Below, piece after piece: positions 1 to 6,513 of a stretch of 8,583 nucleotides of DNA. How positions within the stretch are numbered: the first letter of the stretch is position 1; each line of letters starts with the position of its first letter. Source of the DNA: Acholeplasmataceae bacterium (GTDB taxonomy: Bacteria > Bacillota_I > Bacilli_A > Acholeplasmatales > Acholeplasmataceae); the NCBI GenBank assembly GCA_030656435.1, contig JAUSOA010000056.1:1-8583 (forward strand), read 5' to 3'. The notes beneath the pieces are model-generated. The model had not been told where the DNA came from, searched no databases, and saw nothing but the letters and a program-made list of their open reading frames with translations. A program made the position numbers and the translations under genes.

Positions 1-1
1 T

Positions 2-838
2 TTATTATTGGTTGTTGTTCATCAGGGGTTAACGATACTTTATTTGGTTCCTATTACTGTATACCATCAAATGAATGGTGTTTCTGGAGAACAGCTTGAG
101 CAAATAATCTATGCGCAAGGTGTCAACGCGGTTATTTTTTCAGGTATTGGTTCTCTATTCATTTTCTCACTGATCTTTAAGGGTAGAAAGAGAAACTTAA
201 TTGAACGCTCTAGATTCAATCCAATTACTAAGGAACAAATTTTATGGTCTACATTGATTGGATTATCATTTGTTTTTCTAAGTCTGCTGATAGTCAATTT
301 ATTGGCATCTCTATTTCCCGCTTTATATGATAGTTATTTAAAGCAAATGGAGGTTTTAGCTGATGCTTCAGTTTTTACAGTGATTATAGCGGTAGTCATT
401 GTTGCTCCACTATTTGAAGAAATTATGTTTCGTGGGGTTATCTTTGATTCTATGTACAAGAAGGCTCCTACTGTTGTTGCAGTCATTATTGCTGGTGTTC
501 TCTTTGGCGCATACCACATGAATATATTTCAAGGGGCTTATGCAACTTTAATCGGTGTTGTGATGGGTTTTAGTCTCGTTTGGACGAAGTCGATCTGGGC
601 ACCAATTCTAATTCATTTCTTTAATAATCTATTCAGCATTATTTTATCCTATACAGTTCTAGGGGTTTGGCTTGAACAAAATGATACAGCAGCAGTCATC
701 CTATCGATTGCAATTGCACTCACACTACTTCCGCTTGGAATTTATAAGCTTTATAAGACAAAGGTTGAAGAGATTATAGAGCCAATTATTGAACCAACAG
801 ATGGAATTTTTGATGAAACCATAATGATGGAAAGCTAG
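2..838 (+). CDS. CPBP-family intramembrane metalloprotease, 5'-truncated by the window edge
   Basis: This is a multi-pass membrane protein of the CPBP (CAAX protease and bacteriocin-processing, Abi) family. The three family motifs are present, numbered from the TTG at position 8: EEIMFRG at about 137-143 (EExxxR), FGAYH at 166-170 (FxxxH), and HFFNN at 203-207 (HxxxN). They supply the catalytic glutamates and metal-binding histidines within the membrane. Hydrophobic segments lie at about 1-20, 40-58, 80-106, 122-138, 154-170, 178-217 and 228-248. After them comes an acidic tail of about 25 residues rich in Glu and Ile. The frame is open to the left edge, so the TTG at 8 is probably not the real start and some N-terminal residues are missing. 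Family members mature prenylated proteins or peptides, or give bacteriocin self-immunity; the substrate here cannot be told. It is the only rightward gene in the window and it converges on radC. Confidence 0.85.
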   Translation, partial: LLLVVVHQGLTILYLVPITVYHQMNGVSGEQLEQIIYAQGVNAVIFSGIGSLFIFSLIFKGRKRNLIERSRFNPITKEQILWSTLIGLSFVFLSLLIVNLLASLFPALYDSYLKQMEVLADASVFTVIIAVVIVAPLFEEIMFRGVIFDSMYKKAPTVVAVIIAGVLFGAYHMNIFQGAYATLIGVVMGFSLVWTKSIWAPILIHFFNNLFSIILSYTVLGVWLEQNDTAAVILSIAIALTLLPLGIYKLYKTKVEEIIEPIIEPTDGIFDETIMMES

Positions 839-860
839 ACTCCAAGTCTAGTTTTTTTTT
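835..860 (+). terminator. Intrinsic terminator of the CPBP protease gene, overlapping both convergent stop codons
   Basis: A perfect 7-bp stem, CTAGACT/AGTCTAG, with a CCA loop is followed by nine T residues (852-860). The stem starts inside the protease stop codon (TAG 836-838). It also contains the radC stop codon, TAG read on the minus strand at 837-835. The T-tract exists only on the + strand side, so this is a one-way terminator for the rightward gene. Read leftward, it encodes the last residues of RadC, and the T-tract becomes the A-run coding for its C-terminal lysines. Confidence 0.85.
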
Positions 861-1524
861 GCTCCTTGATGCTATAGTATTCATTTTTACCAATCACGAT
901 GTGATCGATAAAATCAATACCAATGAAGCGACTTCCTTCCATCAAGAGATAGGTAGCTTCTTTATCTGCTTTGCTTGGTGTTGAATCACCTGTTGGGTGG
1001 TTATGAACAAATAAAACTGCAGATGCTGATAATTTAATTCCTGTTTTAAATATTTCTCTCGGATGTATTAAGGTTTGATTGATGGTTCCGATAAAGATTG
1101 TTTCCTTTTTTAAAATTTCACTTTTCGTATTCAAATATAGACATATAAAATGTTCTTGCAGTAGGTGAGATAGTTCACCACTTAAGAGATAATAGACATC
1201 AATTGGTGATGATATCACCTTTTTTCTTTCGATTGAATACTTTGATAATCTCTTTCCAAGTTCAATAGCTGCAATAATCGTACAAGCCTTCGCTTCTTTA
1301 ATCCCCTTAATCGTTAATAATTCTTCTACGGTCATTCTTTTTAAATCCTCTAGAGATTCTAAATGATAAAGCACATTCTTTGATAAATCCAATACAGAAA
1401 AATCATGCATACCAGTTCTCAGTAAAATGGCTAATAGCTCTTCATTGGAAAGAGAGCTTACTCCATATTCAATTAATCTTTCTCTAGGTCTTTCATTTTT
1501 TGGCATTTCTTTGACTAAATACAT
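835..1524 (-). CDS. radC: RadC/YsxA family JAMM-domain protein
   Basis: This 229-residue protein has the RadC layout. An N-terminal UPF0758-type helical region is followed by a helix-hairpin-helix around IKGIKEAKA (72-80). The C-terminal MPN+/JAMM domain carries HNHPTGDSTPSKAD (174-187), an exact HxHPx6SxxD zinc-site pattern, with Glu124 (QEHF) as the likely catalytic acid. The family was once tied to DNA repair, but its biochemical role is unsettled; metalloprotease-like or DNA-processing activity is inferred from the fold. The ATG at 1524 is chosen because GGAGG (1533-1537) lies 8 nt upstream. The in-frame GTG at 1533 overlaps that ribosome binding site and is rejected. The gene follows guaA in the same direction but sits behind a hairpin that may uncouple the two. 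The C-terminus (KKTRLGV) is encoded by the A-run and stem of the neighbouring terminator and extends slightly past the family's usual end. Confidence 0.93.
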   Translation of the reverse strand: MYLVKEMPKNERPRERLIEYGVSSLSNEELLAILLRTGMHDFSVLDLSKNVLYHLESLEDLKRMTVEELLTIKGIKEAKACTIIAAIELGKRLSKYSIERKKVISSPIDVYYLLSGELSHLLQEHFICLYLNTKSEILKKETIFIGTINQTLIHPREIFKTGIKLSASAVLFVHNHPTGDSTPSKADKEATYLLMEGSRFIGIDFIDHIVIGKNEYYSIKEQKKTRLGV

Positions 1525-1525
1525 G

Positions 1526-1560
1526 AAAAACACCTCCTCTATCCTATGATAGAAAAGGTG
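1526..1560 (-). terminator. guaA-radC intergenic hairpin with U-run, overlapping the radC ribosome binding site
   Basis: Read on the minus strand, an outer stem CACCT/AGGTG and an inner stem TCTATC/GATAGA close on a 4-nt loop, with a 2x2 internal loop (AA opposite CC). The hairpin is followed at once by five T residues (1530-1526), then C and the radC ATG. It starts about 18 nt past the guaA stop. It fits a weak intrinsic terminator for guaBA. The 3' arm contains GGAGG, the radC Shine-Dalgarno, so on read-through RNA the same hairpin would hide the radC start. The structure is directly visible; its function is inferred. Confidence 0.55.
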
Positions 1561-1578
1561 TGATGATTTTACTTTAAA

Positions 1579-3105
1579 TTATTCCCATTCAATGGTTCCT
1601 GGTGGCTTGGATGTAATATCATAGACCACGCGGTTGATTCCTTTAACTTCATTGGTCATTCGATTGGATATTTTTTGCAAAACATCATAAGGAATTTGTG
1701 CGAAATCAGCAGTCATTCCATCAATAGAGGTTACAGCGCGGATGACAAGCACGTAATCATAGGTTCTTGCATCTCCCATCACGCCTACCGTTTTTAGAGG
1801 AGTGAGTACGGTAAAATATTGCCAAATCGAGGAATCTAGCCCATGAAGCTTGATTTCTTCTCTTAAAATAAAGTCTGAGTCTTGAACAATTCGAATCTTT
1901 TCTTCAGTGATTTCACCAAGAATTCTAATCGATAAACCAGGACCAGGAAATGGTTGACGGTTCACAATGGATTTTGGTAGACCTAGTTTTAAGCCTAATG
2001 CTCTGACTTCATCCTTAAACAGCGTGTTTAAGGGTTCAATCAGAATTAAATTCATATCCTTTGGAAGCCCACCTACATTGTGGTGACTCTTAATTGTTTT
2101 CGCAGTTTTCGTTCCAGATTCAATCACATCCGTATAAAGTGTTCCCTGAGCGAGAAACTTCGCGTTTTTGAAGTTCTTGATTTCATCTTCAAAAACTCTG
2201 ATAAATTCAGTACCGATAATTTTTCTTTTTTGTTCAGGATCACTAATCCCTTGAAGCTTTGATAAAAAGCGTTCTTTTGCATCAATAGTGATCAAGTTCG
2301 TTTTAAAGTCTCTTTTAAAGGTTTTTTCAACCTCTTCACGTTCATATTTTCTAAGCAACCCGTGATCGACAAAGATTGCAGTAAACTGATCTTCTAGTAT
2401 ATGATTGAGTAACGCAGTCACGACTGAGGAATCGACTCCTCCTGATAATGCACATATCACATGACCATCACCAACAAGCGCTTTAATTTCCTTTTTCTTT
2501 TCCTCAATAAACTGAGGAATTGACCAATTGTTTTCCATTTGACAAATATGTTCAACAAAATTATGAAGAATATCCGTACCAAACTCAGTATTTCTCACCT
2601 CTGGGTGATACTGTATGCCATAGATAGGCTTTGTTTCATGCATCATCATCGCAATTGATGTCGTCTTTGATGAAGCAAGAGTAACAAAGTGTAAAGGTAA
2701 TTTTGTAACCATATCGCCATGACTCATCCATGTATTAAACTTATTGGATAAATGATGAGTCAGTGGATTATCCTTAATAATCTTGATTTCAGTCAAACCA
2801 TACTCTCTTAAATCATGAGACTCTACTTTTCCACCCAACGTATGGGCAAGTAACTGCATCCCATAGCAAATTCCTAAAATAGGTAAGTTCATTTCAAGTA
2901 TTCTCGGATCTAGAGTTGGAGCATCTAGATCATAGACTGAATTTGGTCCACCCGATAAGATAAAGCCAGCAATACCGTCTAAACTACCGTTAAAAAGCTC
3001 TTCAGGATGAATGAGCTCTGCATATCTTCCTAAATCTCTAATTCTTCTAACGATTAATTGGTTATACTGAGAGCCATAATCTAAGACTACTATTTTCTTA
3101 TTCAT
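1579..3105 (-). CDS. guaA: GMP synthase (glutamine-hydrolysing)
   Basis: Converts XMP, ATP and glutamine to GMP, the last step of guanine nucleotide synthesis in the cytoplasm. It is a full-length 508-residue enzyme. The class I glutamine amidotransferase domain (about 1-190) has the nucleophile Cys80 in GICYGMQ and the His167/Glu169 pair in QYHPEV. The ATP-pyrophosphatase domain has its P-loop SGGVDSS at 221-227. The C-terminal dimerisation domain ends in the family's KPPGTIEWE. The ATG at 3105 is preferred because MNKKIVVLDYGSQYNQ is where the family begins. An in-frame upstream ATG pair at 3141 would add 12 residues and has AAGGA about 12 nt ahead, but that extension lies wholly inside guaB. 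At 3105 the gene overlaps the guaB stop by 8 bp (ATGAATAA on the minus strand) and has no good ribosome binding site of its own, so translational coupling to guaB is likely. Confidence 0.97.
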   Translation of the reverse strand: MNKKIVVLDYGSQYNQLIVRRIRDLGRYAELIHPEELFNGSLDGIAGFILSGGPNSVYDLDAPTLDPRILEMNLPILGICYGMQLLAHTLGGKVESHDLREYGLTEIKIIKDNPLTHHLSNKFNTWMSHGDMVTKLPLHFVTLASSKTTSIAMMMHETKPIYGIQYHPEVRNTEFGTDILHNFVEHICQMENNWSIPQFIEEKKKEIKALVGDGHVICALSGGVDSSVVTALLNHILEDQFTAIFVDHGLLRKYEREEVEKTFKRDFKTNLITIDAKERFLSKLQGISDPEQKRKIIGTEFIRVFEDEIKNFKNAKFLAQGTLYTDVIESGTKTAKTIKSHHNVGGLPKDMNLILIEPLNTLFKDEVRALGLKLGLPKSIVNRQPFPGPGLSIRILGEITEEKIRIVQDSDFILREEIKLHGLDSSIWQYFTVLTPLKTVGVMGDARTYDYVLVIRAVTSIDGMTADFAQIPYDVLQKISNRMTNEVKGINRVVYDITSKPPGTIEWE

Positions 3106-4231
3106 GATAGTTTGGTGACTCTTGAATGTTATCCACATCATGTGGATGAGATTCCTTTAATCCTGCATTTGATATTTTAACAAACTGAGCCTTATCCTTC
3201 ATATCTTGAATCGTTTCACAGCCACAATAGCCCATTCCAGAACGAACGCCACCCATCATTTGATAGATAACATCTACTATTGATCCCTTATAGGGGACTG
3301 TAGCTTCGATTCCTTCAGGAACTAACTTTTTAAGCTCTTTTACGCCACCCTGGAAATAGCGGTCTGATGAACCCTTCTTCATCGCAGATAAAGACCCCAT
3401 TCCAACATAGCTTTTCACCATTTTACCGTCTAGTTCATAGACATCTCCTGGAGTTTCCTTTGTTCCTGCAAGTAAACCACCAAGCATCACACAGTCAGCA
3501 CCAGCAGCTAAAGCCTTTGGAATATCACCAGATAGCTTAATTCCACCATCTGCGATAATCCCAATTTCATATTGTTTACAAACCTGATAGACATCATTAA
3601 CTGCGGTTAGCTGCGGAACACCAACACCTGATACAACTCTTGTTGTACAAATCGAGCCTGGTCCTACACCAACCTTGATTGCTGAAGCTCCAGCATAAAT
3701 TAAATCAATAGCGGCTTGTGCTGTAACAACATTTCCACCGATAATATCAAGATTTGGAAAAAGAGTACGAATTTGTTTAACTGTCTCAATGACACCCTTA
3801 GAGTGACCATGTGCAGAATCGACAGCGATTATATCGACTCCTGCCTCATATAAGGCATTCACTCTTTCATAGGTGTCCTTACCAACTCCAACTGCAGCCC
3901 CTACTCTGAGTTTGAAATCAGCATCAACACACGCTTCTGTGTATTCCTTCTCAATTTCTGCATGCTTAACCTTTTTTACCATATCACGCTGTTCTTCAAT
4001 GGTTAAATTCTTATGAATAATTCCCATACCACCAAGCTTAGCAAGCATAATCGCCATTAAATCCTCTGTAACGGTATCCATTGCAGCAGATAAAACAGGA
4101 ATATTGAGCTTGATTTTCTTCGTCAAATTGGTCGAAAGCTTCGTGTCGATAGGAACAACCTTTGAATATGCAGGAACGAGTAAAAGATCGTCAAACGTAA
4201 ATGCCTCTTTTGTTACCTTACCATTCATCAT
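3098..4231 (-). CDS. guaB: IMP dehydrogenase lacking the CBS (Bateman) domain
   Basis: Oxidises IMP to XMP with NAD, the committed step to GMP. The TIM-barrel core is complete: FDDLLLVPAYS (13-23), the Asp138 region AVDSAHGHS, the K+/active-site loop GPGSICTTRVVSGVGVPQ (190-207) with catalytic Cys195, IADGG (226-230), GMGS (277-280), the flap Arg291-Tyr292 in SDRYFQ, and the family C-terminus ESHPHDV...ESPNY. Length is 377 residues against about 485-490 for the usual enzyme. The missing stretch is the two-CBS insertion: MVKKVKHAEIEKEYTEAC (84-101) runs straight into RVGAAVGV. The break is in frame with all catalytic parts kept, so this looks like a functional CBS-less form and not a pseudogene. 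GMP reductase also lacks CBS, but the TRVVSGVGVPQ sequence, the RYF flap and the guaA partner favour IMPDH. The ATG at 4231 has AAAGGGG (4241-4247) 9 nt upstream. Confidence 0.95.
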   Translation of the reverse strand: MMNGKVTKEAFTFDDLLLVPAYSKVVPIDTKLSTNLTKKIKLNIPVLSAAMDTVTEDLMAIMLAKLGGMGIIHKNLTIEEQRDMVKKVKHAEIEKEYTEACVDADFKLRVGAAVGVGKDTYERVNALYEAGVDIIAVDSAHGHSKGVIETVKQIRTLFPNLDIIGGNVVTAQAAIDLIYAGASAIKVGVGPGSICTTRVVSGVGVPQLTAVNDVYQVCKQYEIGIIADGGIKLSGDIPKALAAGADCVMLGGLLAGTKETPGDVYELDGKMVKSYVGMGSLSAMKKGSSDRYFQGGVKELKKLVPEGIEATVPYKGSIVDVIYQMMGGVRSGMGYCGCETIQDMKDKAQFVKISNAGLKESHPHDVDNIQESPNYHE

Positions 4232-4369
4232 TTTTCTTTACCCCTTTATTGTTTATCATAGTTTAACCGATATATTTCAATATTGAAAGAGAGTTTGCAA
4301 AAATTTACATTATTTTTCATTTATACCTTGAGTGTATATAAATTTAGGCATGTTGTAAACATATTTTCT
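4232..4369 (-). promoter_or_regulatory. guaB upstream region, probable promoter of guaB-guaA
   Basis: This 138-nt AT-rich gap lies between the ywaF-like gene's terminator and the guaB start, so the guaBA promoter should be here. No single site is convincing. The best pair I can see is TTTACA (4354-4359) and TACACT (4331-4336) with a 17-nt spacer. It would leave a leader of about 95 nt holding a 14-bp palindrome. I do not see the conserved core of a purine (guanine) riboswitch. The guaB ribosome binding site AAAGGGG is at 4241-4247. Confidence 0.35.
4275..4288. repeat. 14-bp perfect palindrome upstream of guaB, possible operator
   Basis: TTTCAATATTGAAA is an uninterrupted inverted repeat about 43 nt upstream of the guaB start codon. 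Its size and two-fold symmetry suit binding by a dimeric regulator. It is AT-rich in an AT-rich gap, so chance is a real alternative. No regulator family is assigned. Confidence 0.3.
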
Positions 4370-4400
4370 AAAAAAAAGCCAAATGTGTGCACACTTGACT
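4370..4400 (-). terminator. Intrinsic terminator of the YwaF-like gene
   Basis: Directly after the stop codon (4403-4401), the minus strand folds into a stem of about 10 bp, AGTCAAGTGT with ACATTTGGCT (two G-T wobbles), around a GCAC loop. Eight T residues follow (4377-4370). It separates this gene from guaB downstream. Confidence 0.85.
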
Positions 4401-5111
4401 TTATAGATATTGGCCTTTCAAACTGTTCTTAATATAAATAGGTACATAAATTAAGTTGAATAGCAAAAAGATTGAAAATGCAAATCCAAATACCCATAAG
4501 TCACCTAAAAATTGATACATTGGGGCAACTTCACTAGGTATTTCTCTTAAAAAGAGATGATTCGAATCAAGTAAGAAATTGATTGGATACATGATTATTG
4601 CATAAATAAGAAGATATAAACTCGATTTTAGTAAATCCTTATAGGTGAACTTGAATTTTAACACACTGAGTAGATAAAGATTTCCTAGTAAGAAAAGCCC
4701 GTGATTTCCAAAATAATGAATATATCTAAAATGAGGGAACATATAGCTTTGATCGGCTACCGTTAAGCTAATCAGTGCACCAGCAACAGCCCATGGAAAG
4801 ATAAAACGAAAGGTCTTCTCATTTTTTGTCCAAAGCGTATAGGCAGTTACATACATCGAGATTGCACAAACCCCAAAGGGTAATAAGGATGTTTGAAATC
4901 CTCCTCTAGATAATGCCCAAGCATAGAACGTCCATTCGATTGAAACCATTAAAATAGCTACTGTTCTTCTAAAAATCAAATCGAATTTGGCAGTTACTTT
5001 ATCTTTAAATATATACATTAGCACAATCAATAACAAGAAAAACAGAACAGCGAAAAGATGTGCAAGTGAAAAGGGATGAAAGGTATTCAGTGATTCATCA
5101 AAAATAAGCAT
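4401..5111 (-). CDS. YwaF/TIGR02206-type integral membrane protein, function unknown
   Basis: This 236-residue protein has about seven hydrophobic segments, at roughly 14-35, 49-68, 75-94, 104-119, 132-151, 162-181 and 203-226. It matches what I know of the TIGR02206 family (B. subtilis YwaF, Treponema TP0381): a histidine in the first helix (FSLAH, His18), Glu59-Trp60 in helix 2, LPFGVC (77-82), a GA pair (111-112), the HYFGNHG patch (132-138), and the NFLLDSN...FLREIP stretch (178-192). No catalytic role is established for the family and I infer none. The ATG at 5111 is preferred over an in-frame TTG at 5123 because GAGGTG (5116-5121) sits 4 nt ahead of it and would be inside the longer form. 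It stands alone, with its own promoter and terminator, between trpB and guaB. Confidence 0.8.
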   Translation of the reverse strand: MLIFDESLNTFHPFSLAHLFAVLFFLLLIVLMYIFKDKVTAKFDLIFRRTVAILMVSIEWTFYAWALSRGGFQTSLLPFGVCAISMYVTAYTLWTKNEKTFRFIFPWAVAGALISLTVADQSYMFPHFRYIHYFGNHGLFLLGNLYLLSVLKFKFTYKDLLKSSLYLLIYAIIMYPINFLLDSNHLFLREIPSEVAPMYQFLGDLWVFGFAFSIFLLFNLIYVPIYIKNSLKGQYL

Positions 5112-5141
5112 GATACACCTCAAATTGTCTAATTTATTATC

Positions 5142-5170
5142 ATTATACGATGGATTCTAGTGATTTTCTA
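5142..5170 (-). promoter_or_regulatory. Sigma-A-type promoter of the YwaF-like gene
   Basis: A perfect -10 TATAAT (5147-5142) lies 17 nt from a partial -35 TAGAAA (5170-5165). Transcription would start near 5135, giving a leader of about 24 nt to the ATG at 5111. It lies just downstream of the trpB terminator, which fits an independent transcription unit. Confidence 0.6.
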
Positions 5171-5190
5171 TAATTAATCAGTAAATAGAT

Positions 5191-5218
5191 AAAAAACTCA
5201 CATCTTTCGATATGAGTC
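5191..5218 (-). terminator. Intrinsic terminator of trpB
   Basis: On the minus strand, 26 nt after the trpB stop, GACTCATATC pairs with GATGTGAGT (8-9 bp, one G-T wobble) around a stable GAAA tetraloop. Six T residues follow. This is a strong, conventional terminator. Confidence 0.9.
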
Positions 5219-5243
5219 TTTTACTCTTAGGAGAGATATTCAA

Positions 5244-6419
5244 TTAGTCAACTAAATGCTGACCTCGATATTGTGCGATTTGCTTTACATCCTTATCACC
5301 GCGACCTGATAGATTAACTACAATAATCTGATCCTTACCCATCGTTTTCGCAAGCTTGATAGCCTCTGCTACTGCATGTGCAGATTCTATTGCAGGAATA
5401 ATTCCTTCCTTCTTACTTAAATATTCAAAGGCTTGTACAGCTTCTTCATCGGTGATTGCTACATATTCAACTCTCTTTTGCTCATGTAGATACGCATGCT
5501 CAGGTCCAACACCAGGGTAATCAAGTCCTGCAGATATTGAATAAACTGGTGAAATTTCACCATTTTCTTCAAGCAAAACCAATGTATTCATTCCGTGAAT
5601 CACACCTTCAACACCTAAGGTCATCGTTGCAGCATGGTCATGCTTCGATAGTCCTCTACCAGCAGCTTCTGCACCAATCAACCTTACATTCAGATCAGGA
5701 ATAAAGTCATAGAATGCACCAATCGCATTCGATCCACCACCTACACAGGCAATCACTGCGTCAGGAAGCTTATTTTCCTTCTTTAAAATCTGTTCTTTAA
5801 TTTCCTTTCCGATTACACTTTGGAAATCTCTAACCATGATTGGATAGGGATGTGGACCTACTGCTGAGCCAATCAAGTAGAAGGTGTCTTCTAACTCTGT
5901 GCTCCATTTCATTAAAGCACTATCGACAGCCTCCTTAAGCGTTTTTAATCCAAACTCAACAGAAACTACCTTTGCACCTAATAACTCCATCCGATAAACA
6001 TTTAAGGCCTGTTTAACGATATCAACTGCACCCATATGAATCTCACAATCCATGCCAAAGAGTGCTGCTGCTGTAGCGGTTGCTACACCATGCTGACCTG
6101 CTCCTGTTTCTGCAATCAGTTTTTTCTTACCCATTCTTTTCGCGAGTAATGCTTGACCAAGCACATTGTTGATTTTATGTGCACCAGTGTGGTTTAAATC
6201 CTCTCTTTTTAAATAGATTTTTGCTCCACCTAAATCCTTAGTCATGTTTTCTGCAAAATAAAGTAGACTGGGTCTATTTGCATACTCATTTAAATAATAC
6301 TCAAGTTCCTTCTTAAAATCCTCATCATGCTTATACTTATTATAAGCCTCCTCAACTTCTTTCACCGCTACTAGGATGAAATCGGGGACAAATTGTCCTC
6401 CAAACTTGCCAAACTCCAT
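5244..6419 (-). CDS. trpB: Tryptophan synthase beta subunit (TrpB1 type), stand-alone
   Basis: A PLP enzyme that condenses indole with L-serine to give L-tryptophan. At 391 residues it is the normal TrpB1 length. Key sites are present: catalytic Lys82 in HTGAHKINN (77-85), Glu104 in ETGAGQHG, Arg143 in the COMM-domain stretch ALNVYRMELLGA, the PLP phosphate loop GGGSN (227-231), Asp300 in SAGLDYPGVGPEH, Glu345 in PAIESAHA, and Ser371 in SGRGDKD. The start has AAAGGA (6427-6432) 7 nt upstream. No trpA, trpC, trpD, trpE or trpF adjoins it: a terminator follows and pot genes precede. It may therefore serve indole salvage, or pair with a TrpA encoded elsewhere. Expression is controlled by the tryptophan T-box in its 5' leader. 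Confidence 0.96.
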   Translation of the reverse strand: MEFGKFGGQFVPDFILVAVKEVEEAYNKYKHDEDFKKELEYYLNEYANRPSLLYFAENMTKDLGGAKIYLKREDLNHTGAHKINNVLGQALLAKRMGKKKLIAETGAGQHGVATATAAALFGMDCEIHMGAVDIVKQALNVYRMELLGAKVVSVEFGLKTLKEAVDSALMKWSTELEDTFYLIGSAVGPHPYPIMVRDFQSVIGKEIKEQILKKENKLPDAVIACVGGGSNAIGAFYDFIPDLNVRLIGAEAAGRGLSKHDHAATMTLGVEGVIHGMNTLVLLEENGEISPVYSISAGLDYPGVGPEHAYLHEQKRVEYVAITDEEAVQAFEYLSKKEGIIPAIESAHAVAEAIKLAKTMGKDQIIVVNLSGRGDKDVKQIAQYRGQHLVD

Positions 6420-6460
6420 TGGTGTATCCTTTCCGTCTTACGGGATTTATTTGTAAGGAT
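6420..6460 (-). promoter_or_regulatory. trpB ribosome binding site with a possible sequestering pair
   Basis: The trpB Shine-Dalgarno AAAGGA lies at 6432-6427. An upstream ATCCTT (6460-6455) is fully complementary to AAGGAT (6431-6426), and a small CCGT/ACGG hairpin can form between them. The RNA after the terminator could thus fold over the ribosome binding site. Complementarity is visible; any regulatory role is inferred. Confidence 0.35.
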
Positions 6461-6476
6461 TCTACTTTTGGGTAAC

Positions 6477-6513
6477 AAAAAAAGCTATCCGTCAACTTTG
6501 GGACGAATAGCTT
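6477..6513 (-). terminator. T-box regulated terminator
   Basis: A 12-bp stem, AAGCTATTCGTC with GACGGATAGCTT (one G-T wobble), with an 8-nt loop is followed by five more T residues, seven counting the two that end the stem. Its 5' arm shares ACGAAGCTATTCGTCC with the antiterminator, so the two folds exclude each other. It ends 57 nt before the trpB ATG. Confidence 0.93.

Noticed and set aside
109..297. Minus-strand open frames at 109-297 and 334-519 opposite the CPBP protease gene
   Set aside because: They are shadows of the protease frame, with no independent start signal or recognisable product.
2080..2262. Plus-strand open frame inside guaA, and similar ones at 4104-4286, 5456-5704, 7325-7585 and 8315-8548
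   Set aside because: Each is antisense to a confidently identified gene, has no ribosome binding site or family motif, and reflects codon bias of the real gene.
3098..4231. guaB as a truncated pseudogene or as GMP reductase
   Set aside because: The missing part is exactly the CBS insertion, the frame is intact and all catalytic elements remain. The active-site loop and flap are of IMPDH type and the gene overlaps guaA.
4232..4369. Purine (guanine) riboswitch upstream of guaB
   Set aside because: I looked for the conserved junction and loop sequences of the purine aptamer and did not see them.
5112..5123. TTG start for the YwaF-like gene at 5123
   Set aside because: The GAGGTG ribosome binding site would be inside the coding region; the ATG at 5111 is correctly spaced.
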